DNA of 57,229 nucleotides from Phaeoceros laevis (Eukaryota; Anthocerotophyta; Anthocerotopsida; Notothyladales), in contig JBNGIQ010009281.1 of assembly GCA_049999765.1 (NCBI GenBank), forward strand, positions 1-57,229. Reading direction: 5' to 3'. Below the pieces are notes generated by a model. That model ran no database searches and was not told where the DNA came from. It saw only the letters and a program-made list of their open reading frames with translations. Made by a program: the position numbers and the translations under genes. Shown piece by piece: positions 22,099 to 31,464 of the stretch. Position 1 is the first letter of the stretch; every line of letters starts with the position of its first letter.

Positions 22099-23493
22099 AT
22101 CTGTGTCTCCAAAGTCCGATCATACCTGAGCAGACAGAAACTTTAAGGTCAATCAGCACACAACGCTTTCTAACAAAGATACACCAAAAAGCTACTGGAT
22201 AGAATCGCACTTTGCAAATGCCGAGTCTGATTTGTGGCCAGTCACTTTCTTTGCGATATGCGTTGGGACCCCTGCCTGTACCATATTAGTAGCCACTGTA
22301 GCACGACCAGTTTTGTTGGTGAAGTATCCTTCGATATTGCATGCTTGTGTCGTTTTCTTGATAACACTTCTCAATGTTTTCTCTGTCTGGTGGGAAGCAT
22401 AATACCATGCCTGCTCAAGAAAGGTAAAAACAGTTAGTCTAGAACTTACAGCACTAGTGAATGCACTACACATACTACAAAAAAAACATATGCATAAACA
22501 TTTATCACCTTGGTTCTCGGATTTCCCACAATGGGCTGACAAAACAAGAACTTTTCTATCGCCTGTTTGCCTTCGGGCTAGTTTGGTTGATGCTCAAGCA
22601 TCTTGTCAAAGGTAAGAATAATGTCATCCTCAAAATTACTTAATGCAGATCTGAAATGGTCAGGTTGAAAATTGTGTTTTGTAATTCGATTGTTCTTACT
22701 GAGTCTTTTATGATATCTGCAAAAGTATACATATTAGATAGTTTGCCCCAAAGTACGATCATGAGGAACAAACAAGAAACCTCAACAAACTCAACGTAAA
22801 TAACCTACTTTACAAGCAAGAAACCTATTTCAGCTGATAAAACTTCAATACAGCAAGACAAGTACAAGACTTACTCCAAATATTTGCGCCCTCGATTATC
22901 AGTCAAGATTTTGAAATCTATATACAGAACGTTTGCTAGCTCTTTACCTCCACGGATACCATATCTGGTAAGGCAATAGTAGATCATTCTTTTCTGCAAG
23001 CCTTGAGGAAAAGAAAATTGATGCTCACAGTGAGAAAGAATCAGATTTTCATCATCTTGAGTGATTATGTCCAGTCTTTTAGGTTCAAGACCAATTCCCT
23101 GCAACCTGCTCTTCTCTTGAGTGCTTCTCATTGCTAGCGTAGCTCCACTGAAGAATGAATTGGTATACATGTTAAAAATTAGTTCATCCTTTCCAGTTTG
23201 AATGATTCTCTTTCTTTGAATATTTCGTAGCATTCTATTGAACCCTCTTTAGAGTCCTTCTAGACTGAAAAAGTTCAAGAAGAAACAATGTGAACAAATA
23301 GAGTGAGTAAATAGATTGCAAATTACACCAAGTCACCCAAACAAACACAACAATCATAACACAAGTACCTTGCAGAAGGATACAATGTACCATCTTTTTT
23401 CCGAACCTGGAGAAAAAAATCAACTAGTAACTTCCCAAATTCCTGTAAATCCATATCTTCAATTCCTCTCATCCCTCCTTGCCCGGTCTGCCT

Positions 23494-23593
23494 NNNNNNN
23501 NNNNNNNNNNNNNNNNNNNNNNNNNNNNNNNNNNNNNNNNNNNNNNNNNNNNNNNNNNNNNNNNNNNNNNNNNNNNNNNNNNNNNNNNNNNNN
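23494..23593. other. Assembly gap of 100 N in recombinase exon 1
   Basis: Exactly 100 N. The codon boundary falls at the gap on both sides: minus-strand reading WAVRR before, RQTGQGG after. Zero-length closure, or closure with a 3-base overlap (cct on each side), leaves an open frame. Confidence 0.75.
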
Positions 23594-24482
23594 CCTCCGA
23601 ACTGCCCATTGGTCAATGCTTTCTGAAGGGTTTATTCCACCTGCTAAAACCATTTCTTTCAATTTTGGATTCAAAGGGACAAATCCAACCAAAGGCGCTG
23701 CATCTCCTGGGCTTTCAGAGCTCATGTTATTACAATCCAAATAAAAACTTTGTGGATCAAATTCAGCCATTGCAGACGGACTGCTTGGGGAACTGCTTGT
23801 TGGATCTGCAGGTTGAAAAATTATCAGAACATCCATCACCACTTGCTCTGCACTGTCTACTACCACCTCAGAAACTCTTTCTTGTGACAAAGCACTTGCT
23901 GGTACGTTGAGAGAGCCCTGATCCAAATAATGTGAGCAATTTGTTGAACTAGCAAGACTTGCTGCAGTTGGAAACTTGCCATTTTCCACAGAAGGCACTC
24001 CACTGCCTGGTAGATCGAGAGTCGCACCGTATGTCCCACTAGTAATAAGATCTGATGCAGCTAGGAGCTTGGCAGATTCCACAACATGCCCTGCATGGTC
24101 TGGTGTAGCTAGAAGCTTTCCACATGATATGGGAACATAGTCAGGCTGTCGATTTGAAATATCCTGAAGCGTTCTGGACTCAGCTGCAATTCTCTTTTCC
24201 ACTGCTGTCATGATTCTCTGTCGTTCACGTGATGTGATGCATTTCCGAGCTTGTGGCCTTGATGTAGACTCCCTGCAACCTTGCTTCTGTCCTTCTTCAG
24301 TTGCACCATTCTGAATTTCACTTTGACAAAGAAGCTGAGGCACCGGGAGGTTCACCATTGATTGCAGCGTACGCTCGCGCACTAAACCTCTTGAAAGCAA
24401 AACCTTGCAAAGCGCCTCGTGCGCATCTCACAATTGCATAGCCCGAAGAACGGAAACATTCACCATCGCGCCACCGGCTGGC

Positions 24483-24558
24483 AAACGTGCACACAAACCA
24501 CACCTTGCAAATAGCCTGACAAACATGCACACAAACCACACCCTGCAAATAGCCTGAT
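24483..24558. repeat. 38-bp tandem duplication
   Basis: Two copies (24483-24520 and 24521-24558) starting aaac(g/a)tgcacacaaaccac and ending tgcaaatagcctga, with three differences. They lie just inside the right inverted repeat. Confidence 0.85.
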
Positions 24559-24573
24559 ACCGCTTCCTACATC

Positions 24574-24611
24574 GGGGCTCGCCAACCGGATAACAACTCG
24601 CCAGTTCCCTT
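24574..24611 (-). repeat. Right 38-bp terminal inverted repeat-like sequence
   Basis: Reverse complement of the left repeat at 33 of 38 positions. The mismatches include a paired change: the left copy has ggctcg twice where the right copy has ggcgag twice. Confidence 0.85.
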
Positions 24612-24614
24612 ATT

Positions 24615-24697
24615 GTAGGTTAATGGCCCCCTGTCGTGCCGGATAGTGTTATATGTCATAACGCATAATCCGGCCCTCCCGGGGGCCATTAACCTAC
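24615..24697. repeat. 83-bp imperfect palindrome next to the right inverted repeat
   Basis: Outer arms of 17 bases are perfect (24615-24631 and 24681-24697, gtaggttaatggccccc). Inner paired blocks are gccggat/atccggc (24638-24644, 24668-24674) and gttat/ataac (24648-24652, 24658-24662). It could be a small MITE-like insertion or part of the element end. Confidence 0.85.
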
Positions 24698-24800
24698 TCG
24701 TAATTAACTTTTTATATGGTGACGCTATTAAATTTTTTTCTTGAATACATAAGAGAGTTGACGCCGAATGAAACGTCGGACATGTGTTCTATGAAAGAAA

Positions 24801-24826
24801 CGGCGCTTCTTTCAAAAGAAGCGCCG
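24801..24826. repeat. 26-bp perfect hairpin
   Basis: Arms cggcgcttcttt and aaagaagcgccg (24801-24812, 24815-24826) with a 2-base centre. No U-run follows directly, and no gene is adjacent. Confidence 0.85.
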
Positions 24827-24841
24827 CTTCCGGCAACTAAG

Positions 24842-24984
24842 CTTGAATCCGACACTATTGCTTAGTGCAGAAACACGTGTCTAAAAATTGTATTACGCTT
24901 AGATTCTGTATAAATTTCATTTAACAAACATTTTGAGCTGCTGATGTTGAGTCTCAATTCCTTGAATCCGACACTATTGCTTAG
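24842..24984. repeat. 24-bp direct repeat pair
   Basis: The 24-base sequence beginning cttgaatccgacactattg occurs at 24842-24865 and 24961-24984, identical and 119 bases apart. Confidence 0.85.
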
Positions 24985-25089
24985 CTGCAACTTCAAAACA
25001 TGAGGGACATTCAAACTTAAAAGCACTGAAAAAGTTGGAACCTCTTTTCTACCTACCCTACAAGGTACCAAATAGAGAGTGACCATCAC

Positions 25090-25235
25090 CACTAGTCTCA
25101 TGGCCTTGTGCTAAGTTCCATGGTTAAGTTGGTGAAATCCAAGCTACCCTAGTAGACTCTTGCACTAGTCTCATGGCCTTGTGCTAAGTTCCATGGTTAA
25201 GTTGGTTAAATCCAAGCTACCCTAGTAGACTCTTG
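25090..25235. repeat. 73-bp tandem duplication
   Basis: Copies 25090-25162 and 25163-25235 start cactagtctcatggccttg and differ at one base (ggtgaaat versus ggttaaat). Such near identity indicates a recent duplication. Confidence 0.9.
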
Positions 25236-25400
25236 TGGTAGAGAGCGTGCTTGTAGTGGCAACCAAGGAAAGTGTATACATGTCTCACTAGATGTCTCAT
25301 CATGACTCATGACTAGCATGAGGCTATTGGCTGCCCCAAAAAAGCTCCAAAAACAAAGAAGAGAGTAGCCACGCATTTCAAAACCCGTCGCTAGACGGGG

Positions 25401-25404
25401 AAAA
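25401..25404 (-). terminator. Pol III T-run terminator of tRNA-Ala
   Basis: The first TTTT on the minus strand, 26 bases past the 3' end of the tRNA. Confidence 0.6.
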
Positions 25405-25429
25405 GATTGGGTTTTCAACATCATAGCAG

Positions 25430-25502
25430 TGGAGATGCGGGGTATCGATCCCCGTACCTCTCGCATGCTAAGCGAGCGCTCTACCATCTGAGCTACATCC
25501 CC
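25430..25502 (-). tRNA. tRNA-Ala (anticodon AGC)
   Basis: A 73-base cloverleaf on the minus strand with no intron. The acceptor arm GGGGATG pairs with CATCTCC before discriminator A (last pair G-C, one G-U). The D arm is GCTCAGATGGTAGAGC, the anticodon arm TCGCTTAGCATGCGA with AGC at 25467-25469, and the T arm CGGGGATCGATACCCCG. A box TAGCTCAGATGG and B box GATCGATAC are present internally. AGC is the standard nuclear Ala anticodon. Confidence 0.95.
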
Positions 25503-26471
25503 TTACAGTGCAATAGCTGTATTAGTATATTTTTCCTAATACTAAAAGAGTGAAGATCCCCCGGCCCGCTGCCCAATCCGTAGAGGCTTGCCATCTTCAA
25601 CAATAAATAATTATTTTCCAGAAATTTGGAAATTTCGAATTTTCGACAACGTAATAAATTATTTTTCTCAGGAACGGACCCAAATTATTAATTAACAAGT
25701 TAAAAATCGTTTGCCGAATTTTTAATTAATTAATTCGGCAGCAGCCCGCCGAACCTAGCAGCCCGCTATGGTACCTTTCACACCGAGACGGGCAAAAATT
25801 TGGTCGCGGCCTCGCAGGCAGAAGTTTCAACTTTCAACTCACGGTAATACTCACCCCGCCCTTCGATGAAAGAAGTGGCAAAACAACTTTCTTCCGTGCC
25901 CTGTCTGGATGTGCAACAGAATATGCAACAGGGGGAGCATTGTGGATGCACAGGATTGTCCAAGTGACATGGACAGGAAATTCAACAACGAATACACTGC
26001 TAAGGATCCGCTGTTGTGCATTCGTGTTTTGCAATTGTCACAGATCCGACTTTAGGTTACCGTCCACCTGCATGTGTGGGTTCTGGTTCTTTTGTTCGTG
26101 AGGCCGACACGGCGATGGAGTGCACATAACAATCTGGAGACACCACGCCTTGCCTTCTTAAAAACCAATTGTGCATCGAGAATGCTCCCACTTTGCATCA
26201 GTACTGCCACGGGCGCTACGATGTCAGAATCACCACTGCCCAGCCATTGTCCATCCTTCCGGCCAAGCGCTCAAAGAATAGCTGAGCAGTGCTTTCTCAG
26301 ACCGTAGCCAACTTTGCCGACTGGATCAGATCACCGTTCATTCTTCAGCTCAGGGGGCTGGCTCCACAAGTTCATGGCTGCATGACAGCAGTAAACCCTT
26401 GGCGCCTCAACGAACCACTTTGGAGTCCGGGCAACAATAACCTTGCTGAATTGAAGTGGTGTGCACTGTTG
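25503..26471. other. Intergenic
   Basis: AT-rich at 25560-25740 with repeated taattaatt tracts, then ordinary composition. The last part is probably the 3' UTR of the RRP42 gene. No gene found. Confidence 0.35.
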
Positions 26472-27347
26472 TCATGTTATGTTTTTTGCCGTCACATCCT
26501 CCACCTGCGGGATGAGCTTCTGGCCGACTTGCCTAGCCAGAGCTAACATGTCCACCAAGACCGTGGGATGCAAGCCCGCTCCAGTCCTTTTGACAACCCC
26601 TGTGATCCGGCCCGTGGAGTTGACTGCCACCGAGACAGCGGCGCTAACCTTTTGCGACTGCTCCTCCTCCGCCGTGGCATCCACAATGTAGTCCTTGCCC
26701 ACCTTGGTGAGGGTGACGACAACAGGAACCCTGGAAGCGTCGAGGCGGGAGAAGCCCTCGGTGTCGTCATCCACGTCCACCTCCACCTGCCCGCCCCCTT
26801 CAACTCCCGTGATCTCCACCTTAGGGATGCCCGTGTCCGCCAGTGCAGCCTTGACAGCCATGGAGATGCAGTCCAGCAGATTGCCGTCGGAGCTGAGGAC
26901 TAGGGCGTCGATGTACAGCAACCAGCAGAGCTTGCCGTCCAGCAAAGCCAGGGCGGTCAGATCGATAGCGGCCCCCGCGCCACTGGCGCCTCCCAGCAGG
27001 CACCGGTGCAGCGCCCTAGAGAGCTCCAGGGAGAGTTCGTCCCCGTCCCCTCCACCGATCTGAGGAGAGCAGTCCACAGAGACATGCATCTGGCCGTGGC
27101 TGGGCCTGCCAGCGCTAGGGCTGCCCAGCTCAGCCTTGACGCTGGCAATCACATGCGTTCCCCCCAGCCGCACTCGGGCTGAGCCATTGGCCTGCGGGAT
27201 GATCCCGGCCTCCACAGAGAAGCCGCGGAAGTGGAGCCTGCCCCGACCGTCCGCTCGTAAGTCCTGCGCAATTCCTGCCTCCATGTACCGGCTCTCAGCC
27301 TTGGACACCGCTCTCATCCCTACAGCTCCCATCCCATTAGCCACCAT
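26472..27347 (-). CDS. RRP42: Exosome complex component RRP42 (EXOSC7)
   Basis: Single exon, 291 residues, the usual size of the family. RNase PH-fold subunit of the nine-subunit RNA exosome ring, working in the nucleus and cytoplasm in 3'-5' RNA processing and decay; eukaryotic ring subunits are structural and not catalytic (family knowledge). Visible: N-terminal YMEAGIAQDLRADGRGRL and FRGFSVEAG typical of RNase PH proteins; GGTHVIASVKAELGSP; LSLELSRALHRCLLG; and DLTALALLDGKLCWLLYID. The second RNase PH subdomain follows at about 190-270 (VTLTKVGKDYIVDATAEEE). I chose the Met at 27347 (MVANGMGAVGMRAVSK) because the 66 codons upstream in the open frame look random. Its 3' side faces the tRNA. 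Confidence 0.9.
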   Translation of the reverse strand: MVANGMGAVGMRAVSKAESRYMEAGIAQDLRADGRGRLHFRGFSVEAGIIPQANGSARVRLGGTHVIASVKAELGSPSAGRPSHGQMHVSVDCSPQIGGGDGDELSLELSRALHRCLLGGASGAGAAIDLTALALLDGKLCWLLYIDALVLSSDGNLLDCISMAVKAALADTGIPKVEITGVEGGGQVEVDVDDDTEGFSRLDASRVPVVVTLTKVGKDYIVDATAEEEQSQKVSAAVSVAVNSTGRITGVVKRTGAGLHPTVLVDMLALARQVGQKLIPQVEDVTAKNIT

Positions 27348-28353
27348 TTTCGCTTGGCCAAAGCTACGTGCCCAGACGGACCGAACTAATAAGGCGACAC
27401 TTTCCCTTCGCCTTGCGTTTCCTTTCGATCCCGTTTCGTTGTACAGGCGGAAACGGAGCCTGAGACGCATGTACGATCTACCACATTGGTCCCATGTGAC
27501 ACCAAACTCGCAGGGCGAGGGCATTTCCATTTGTTTTGTTTCCACCCCATGCTACATCTTTTTCCAACCCAGCCAGACAGATCCAGGATTCCCTTCACCG
27601 TGTGAATACCAAAGCTGTCGATACTGCTGCGTTTGTTCAGAGATTTGAAGCCCAAATACAATACCTAACAGTTTACAAAAACTTATAGCATGACGACTTA
27701 GGGGATTGATTGAAGAGATGGCTATTACATAGCAACCAGCAAACGACCGCCGATGAAGCAACACACCTGGCAAAACAGGTCCCTCTCTTCAAAGTAGAAC
27801 AAGGCCATAGAGGGAAGATAAACGAGGCTTCGGATCCGCAAGGTTCACTAGAAGCTATTTCTGATTTCAGTACTCCCTACTCCCAGTCTTGGTTCCATAC
27901 TTTACTTCAATGCCAGGACAAGTGGAGCCATGGCGAGGGAAGAAAAACAACACACCATCAGTTGGGCATGAGGGTAAAGCTAGGTTCCGAGATCTTCTTC
28001 ACTACAAACAGTCTCACCCTTGCCCTTCTTGGAACCAGCAATTTCCTCGCACAAGCAGTGTGAGTTTCGTGAAATCCTCCAGCTTGTCGTTCTAACAAGC
28101 CCCATGCCAGCCCCTTCATCCCGCTGCTGCATGCATGGCTCTCCTGCCGATGCATAAAACCATCTCCAACATCTAGCAGTGTTTTCACTCCCAAAACTGC
28201 AGCCTAACAGTCTCAATTGTGAGGCTGACTGACCAAACAATTTAGCTGACCCTTTTCATATGGCCAATGGTATGTCAGACATGTTCCCGCATCTCCTGTT
28301 CGACGACATTCAGTCAGGCTCCAGCTGCTCCCGTTCTGCTCTCCTCGGCTTGC
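27348..28353. other. Intergenic
   Basis: About 1 kb between two minus-strand genes. It should contain the RRP42 promoter and the 3' UTR of the next gene. No coding frame or repeat recognised. Confidence 0.35.
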
Positions 28354-28875
28354 CTACCCTAGATCTGCATCAGCCGTTTGCGTAGCCACGGACTCAAAGG
28401 GCCGCGTGGCCTCCACTGCTTTGCTCAAAGCAACATATTTCAACACAAGCTCCTTGTACTCTATGAGAAGATCGCCGACATCCTCTATCGTCAAATCCCC
28501 CGCCCTTGCATACACAAAGCGGTAGTCCCCAAGCCGGTGCCCAATGTACCGATCTTCCACAACTTCCGAAGTACCTCCTCTGGTTCTAAATCCTGAGATG
28601 GGAGCCCCCGGATCCCTCTCGTCTTCCGTAGCATCAAATCTACGCGAACTTCCGGCTGGATCGGTGGAGGACGTGGTTTCAGTTGCCAGATTTCCACTTA
28701 CAAATTGCCCTTCCTGCTGCACAAAGTCCCCTTGCTCAGGCCCAGCTGTCCCAGCTGGAGATGTTGCACCTTCAGGCAGCCCGCTTCCTTGAGGCACTGG
28801 CTCGCCTTCTCCGCCAATTCCTTCGGGAGTACTAACCTCATTGGTGCCATCTACCCCTCCACCTGCCCCTTGCAT
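28354..28875 (-). CDS. Uncharacterised protein, 173 residues
   Basis: Intact single-exon frame. Residues 1-85 are Gly/Pro/Ser/Thr-rich and probably disordered. Residues about 105-160 are ordered and read like a conserved domain: EDRYIGHRLGDYRFVYARAG, then a predicted helix DVGDLLIEYKELVLKYVALS. I do not recognise the family. Support for coding comes from frame length, the change from disordered to ordered composition, and the head-to-head position with the plastid protein gene 249 bases away. No signal peptide or membrane span. Confidence 0.5.
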   Translation of the reverse strand: MQGAGGGVDGTNEVSTPEGIGGEGEPVPQGSGLPEGATSPAGTAGPEQGDFVQQEGQFVSGNLATETTSSTDPAGSSRRFDATEDERDPGAPISGFRTRGGTSEVVEDRYIGHRLGDYRFVYARAGDLTIEDVGDLLIEYKELVLKYVALSKAVEATRPFESVATQTADADLG

Positions 28876-29124
28876 TCTTCTACTGACACAAGTCTATTCA
28901 GGCCTTCACCCCGGCCTACGAGATGCACCTGCATGGGCCCCCTTCGAGACCTAACCATGGCAAGCGCTCAAAGCGTTGGATTCGGTTGGGACGAAGCCTG
29001 CTCTCTTAACATTATCCAACCAAATGTTACCAAAACGATGAGCAACGTCACTTCCTTTGCGTTTAGGGCAACGGGGATCTCACCGGAGCTTTTTTCGTCC
29101 TGTTGCATCAACCCGAGCTGAGCC
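28876..29124. promoter_or_regulatory. Short divergent promoter region
   Basis: Only 249 bases separate the two divergent start codons, so both promoters must lie or overlap here. No TATA box is recognised. Confidence 0.4.
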
Positions 29125-30103
29125 ATGGCGACAGCAGCAGCCAGAGCCACAGCCGGAGCACTGACTGTAGTGCCCCTGCCCTTGGCCTGCTCCACTTCCT
29201 CGTCCAGCTCATCTTCCTCCACTGTCAGTGTGTGCGGACGGAGGGCCTGGGGAGGCAGCCCCAGTTGCAGACAGCAAGAGCAGGCCAGGAGCTCGACCGG
29301 ATTCAGATGGGGCCCGGCATTGCAGGTGGTGCGGGCTCTCGCGCAGGAGGCGGAGCAGGCGGAGAGCGAGGTGGCTGTTGAGGAGGAGCCGGCCGGCATC
29401 CAGGACACCGTTAGCATGCTGTTCAAGGTGCGACAACGGCCTCCCCTTCCCCGGTCACACTCTCAGGGAGATGGTGAATGACTCTATTTTCTGACATCAA
29501 GCTCTGTGCTGTCCCTCACTGCAGGCCGAAGGCAATCTCAGTGAAGCAGGTGTGCCTAAGCTACAGAAGGCGTTAGAGGTGATGCCGCTGGCCATGTTTT
29601 GGATTGTGCCGGTCAGGGATTCTCGATGTAGAGCATCTACATTTTTTTATCTTAGATGAAGCCCCTGCTTTTGATGAATGGCTGTATCCTTTAAGCGTGC
29701 AATGTGAGTCACTTTGGTTTTAGGAAGGAACGACTCATTGCTTTCATTCATCACGAATGTGCAGGGACTAGAGGGTGTGAGCAACGTCAAAGTGTACGTG
29801 TCTGATGGAGCTGCGACTGTAGAGGTATGTTGTGTCCCTGCTGCTGAGAAACAGCATTTCTTGGGTGGATATGCGGCCCTCAACTTCGTAATTTCTCTAT
29901 TGCAGCTGACGAAATTAGCCTCCATTCAAGACACGGGTGTTGCATCTGGGCTGGTGGAGATCCTTCAATCGAACGGCTTCAAAATGCAAGCATTGAACAT
30001 TGGATTTGACGATGAGAACGACGACGACGAGGGCTTATACGAGTATGATGACACTGCGGCCTACGCAGAGGAAGAGGAGGCAGCAGCAGAGGAGGCATCT
30101 TAG
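29125..30103 (+). CDS. Plastid-targeted HMA-like domain protein, four exons
   Basis: Exons 29125-29427, 29525-29578, 29765-29824 and 29906-30103, all in phase 0, give 204 residues. The N-terminus (MATAAARATAGALTVVPLPL, then a Ser run) looks like a chloroplast transit peptide. Residues about 95-180 form a heavy-metal-associated-like beta-alpha-beta fold: MLFK-AEGNLSEAGVPKLQKALE, then GLEGVSNVKVYVSDGAATVE, then LVEILQSNGFKMQALNIGF. The metal-binding CxxC motif is absent, as in several plant proteins of this type. The C-terminus is strongly acidic (Asp/Glu tail). The function is not known to me; plastid localisation is inferred from composition. Confidence 0.75.
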
Positions 30104-31464
30104 ACTGGTTGTTAGCATTTTTCCTTGTACATTTTCTGTAATTGCCTGCATCGAAGTCCAGAGGAAAAGAAAAGGCGGGGGAAGAGTCCTCGGAAAACTC
30201 CTAGGGAACTGCAGAAGCCAAACTGGGGAAGCCTTTGTCGTTGCAAGAGATGGAACACAGGTGAACGACAACAGGCAGCGACCTCGGCGCACAGCTTCCC
30301 CTTATTGGAATTTGGAAAGAGGATCTCCAGCCTTTCAGCAGAACATTTCTGTGATACAGCCTGGTCTGCAATCCATAATCCTTACTAGAGTGAAAGAAAG
30401 AGACACAGATAGTGCCCAATGCCGTGCTGCGTATACTGTATATTCAAAATAGCGCAACGCCATTTGGCTATCACTTTCTAGGGCACAGGGTGAGCAGAGC
30501 AGTCAATGCAGTCCCAGACTCTACCATCCATAGAAGTTAAAACCCTACGTCGAACTCATTGACATAATCTACTGTAAGGTGGACATTGAATATGAGCCGT
30601 GCGAGGCACCACAAAAGGGGTGTCGGAATTTTCTGTCACACGACAGGCTTTTCCATGTTACGCAAGCAAAAACGTCTACCTACAAATTGCGACCTTCACC
30701 ACCCTGTACACCCAGGACATGAATACACTGATAGGATCCCAGCCCTCCACCTCCGGCACCCAAAGTCCTAAACCACAGACGACGACGGAATTTTACTTTA
30801 CCTACATTTCCCGGAATTTCATGTTTGCTCAGGTCATGGATGATAGGGATACATGGTCGGTCATCCATACGTAGATGAAAAAATCATTAGGAATGTGGCA
30901 GAACATTCACAGCCTGCTGGAGAACAAAATCTTAGGCATGGAACGTCTTTCTAATTGTGCAATCCCATCCTTGCAACTTAGAAACCACTTGGAAAAGGGC
31001 AAGGTCAAAATCAGTATCAAATATCACAGAAGCAATGGTGTTTACTCACACAATGGCTTCATTTCAGGCTACCGCACTTGTGCCGACATGTATTCCAAAA
31101 CGACGTGAATCACGTAGGGCTGATGGCTGGAAACCGAACAAATATGTGCAACATGCATACAAGTGTTGCTGCACAGGGTCTCGGGGAAAATGTAGAGCCT
31201 TCTCAGACAAGCAGATAAGTCACAGCAGATTCTTCAGCATCCTTTTGCAGCATGGGTGAAACCTCGACATATTTACATCCGCCTGGAGCCTACCATAGAA
31301 GTTGAGTTGGATGAACATCAGAGCAACCACCCGCACATTTATGTACAAATTTCACACCCAATGGAACCACCACCCCATAGTCTTTCATGCTTCTTGCTGC
31401 AAACAATACCTGTTGCAGGGTACAGGCTGCCTACGTTACCCGAGCAGGAGGAGGCAGACTGAAA
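30104..31464. other. Convergent intergenic region
   Basis: About 1.36 kb between the convergent 3' ends of the HMA-like gene and TML. Presumably both 3' UTRs; no coding frame or repeat recognised. Confidence 0.4.

Larger units (their letters stand above)
21537..24358 (-). pseudogene. Crypton-like tyrosine recombinase (DUF3504 type), five exons, one in-frame stop
   Basis: Exons on the minus strand: 24358-23369 (contains a gap), 23246-22875, 22716-22509, 22410-22211 and 22125-21537 (contains a gap). With gaps removed they join in phase to about 690 codons. Exon 1 ends with the N-terminal domain (LLVDFFLQVRKKDGTLYPSA). Exon 2 has a first catalytic Arg box (YGIRGGKELANVLYIDF). Exon 3 has the Lys-bearing strand (YLEYHKRLSKNNR). 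Exon 4 has the second Arg box (GYFTNKTGRATVATN; Lys replaces the usual His of TNHSGRAT) and TGHKSDSAFA. The nucleophile Tyr comes from the exon 4/5 junction (FAK-YDRTLETQ). An in-frame TAG at 22578-22580 interrupts exon 3 with homologous-looking sequence on both sides, so the copy may be dead. An upstream in-frame ATG at 24400 is an alternative start. A domesticated host gene is a possible alternative to a transposon gene. Confidence 0.75.
21101..24611. mobile_element. Candidate transposable unit with 38-bp TIR-like ends carrying a Crypton-like tyrosine recombinase
   Basis: The unit is about 3.5 kb as assembled (about 3.2 kb if the two N gaps and the duplicated flank are artefacts). Its ends are inverted repeats at 21101-21138 and 24574-24611, and it encloses one five-exon recombinase gene that fills most of it. 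Subterminal repeats lie inside both ends: a 23-bp minisatellite near 21171-21250 and a 38-bp duplication at 24483-24558. No target-site duplication is visible outside the ends, which is compatible with tyrosine-recombinase integration but also with old age. Whether the inverted repeats and the gene are one element is inferred from position. Confidence 0.6.

Noticed and set aside
22192-22410. Loss of the catalytic tyrosine in the recombinase (Tyr to Cys) when exon 4 is read to its stop codon.
   Set aside because: The Cys codon lies in the intron. Splicing at GTGCGA to the acceptor at 22125 restores Tyr in phase.
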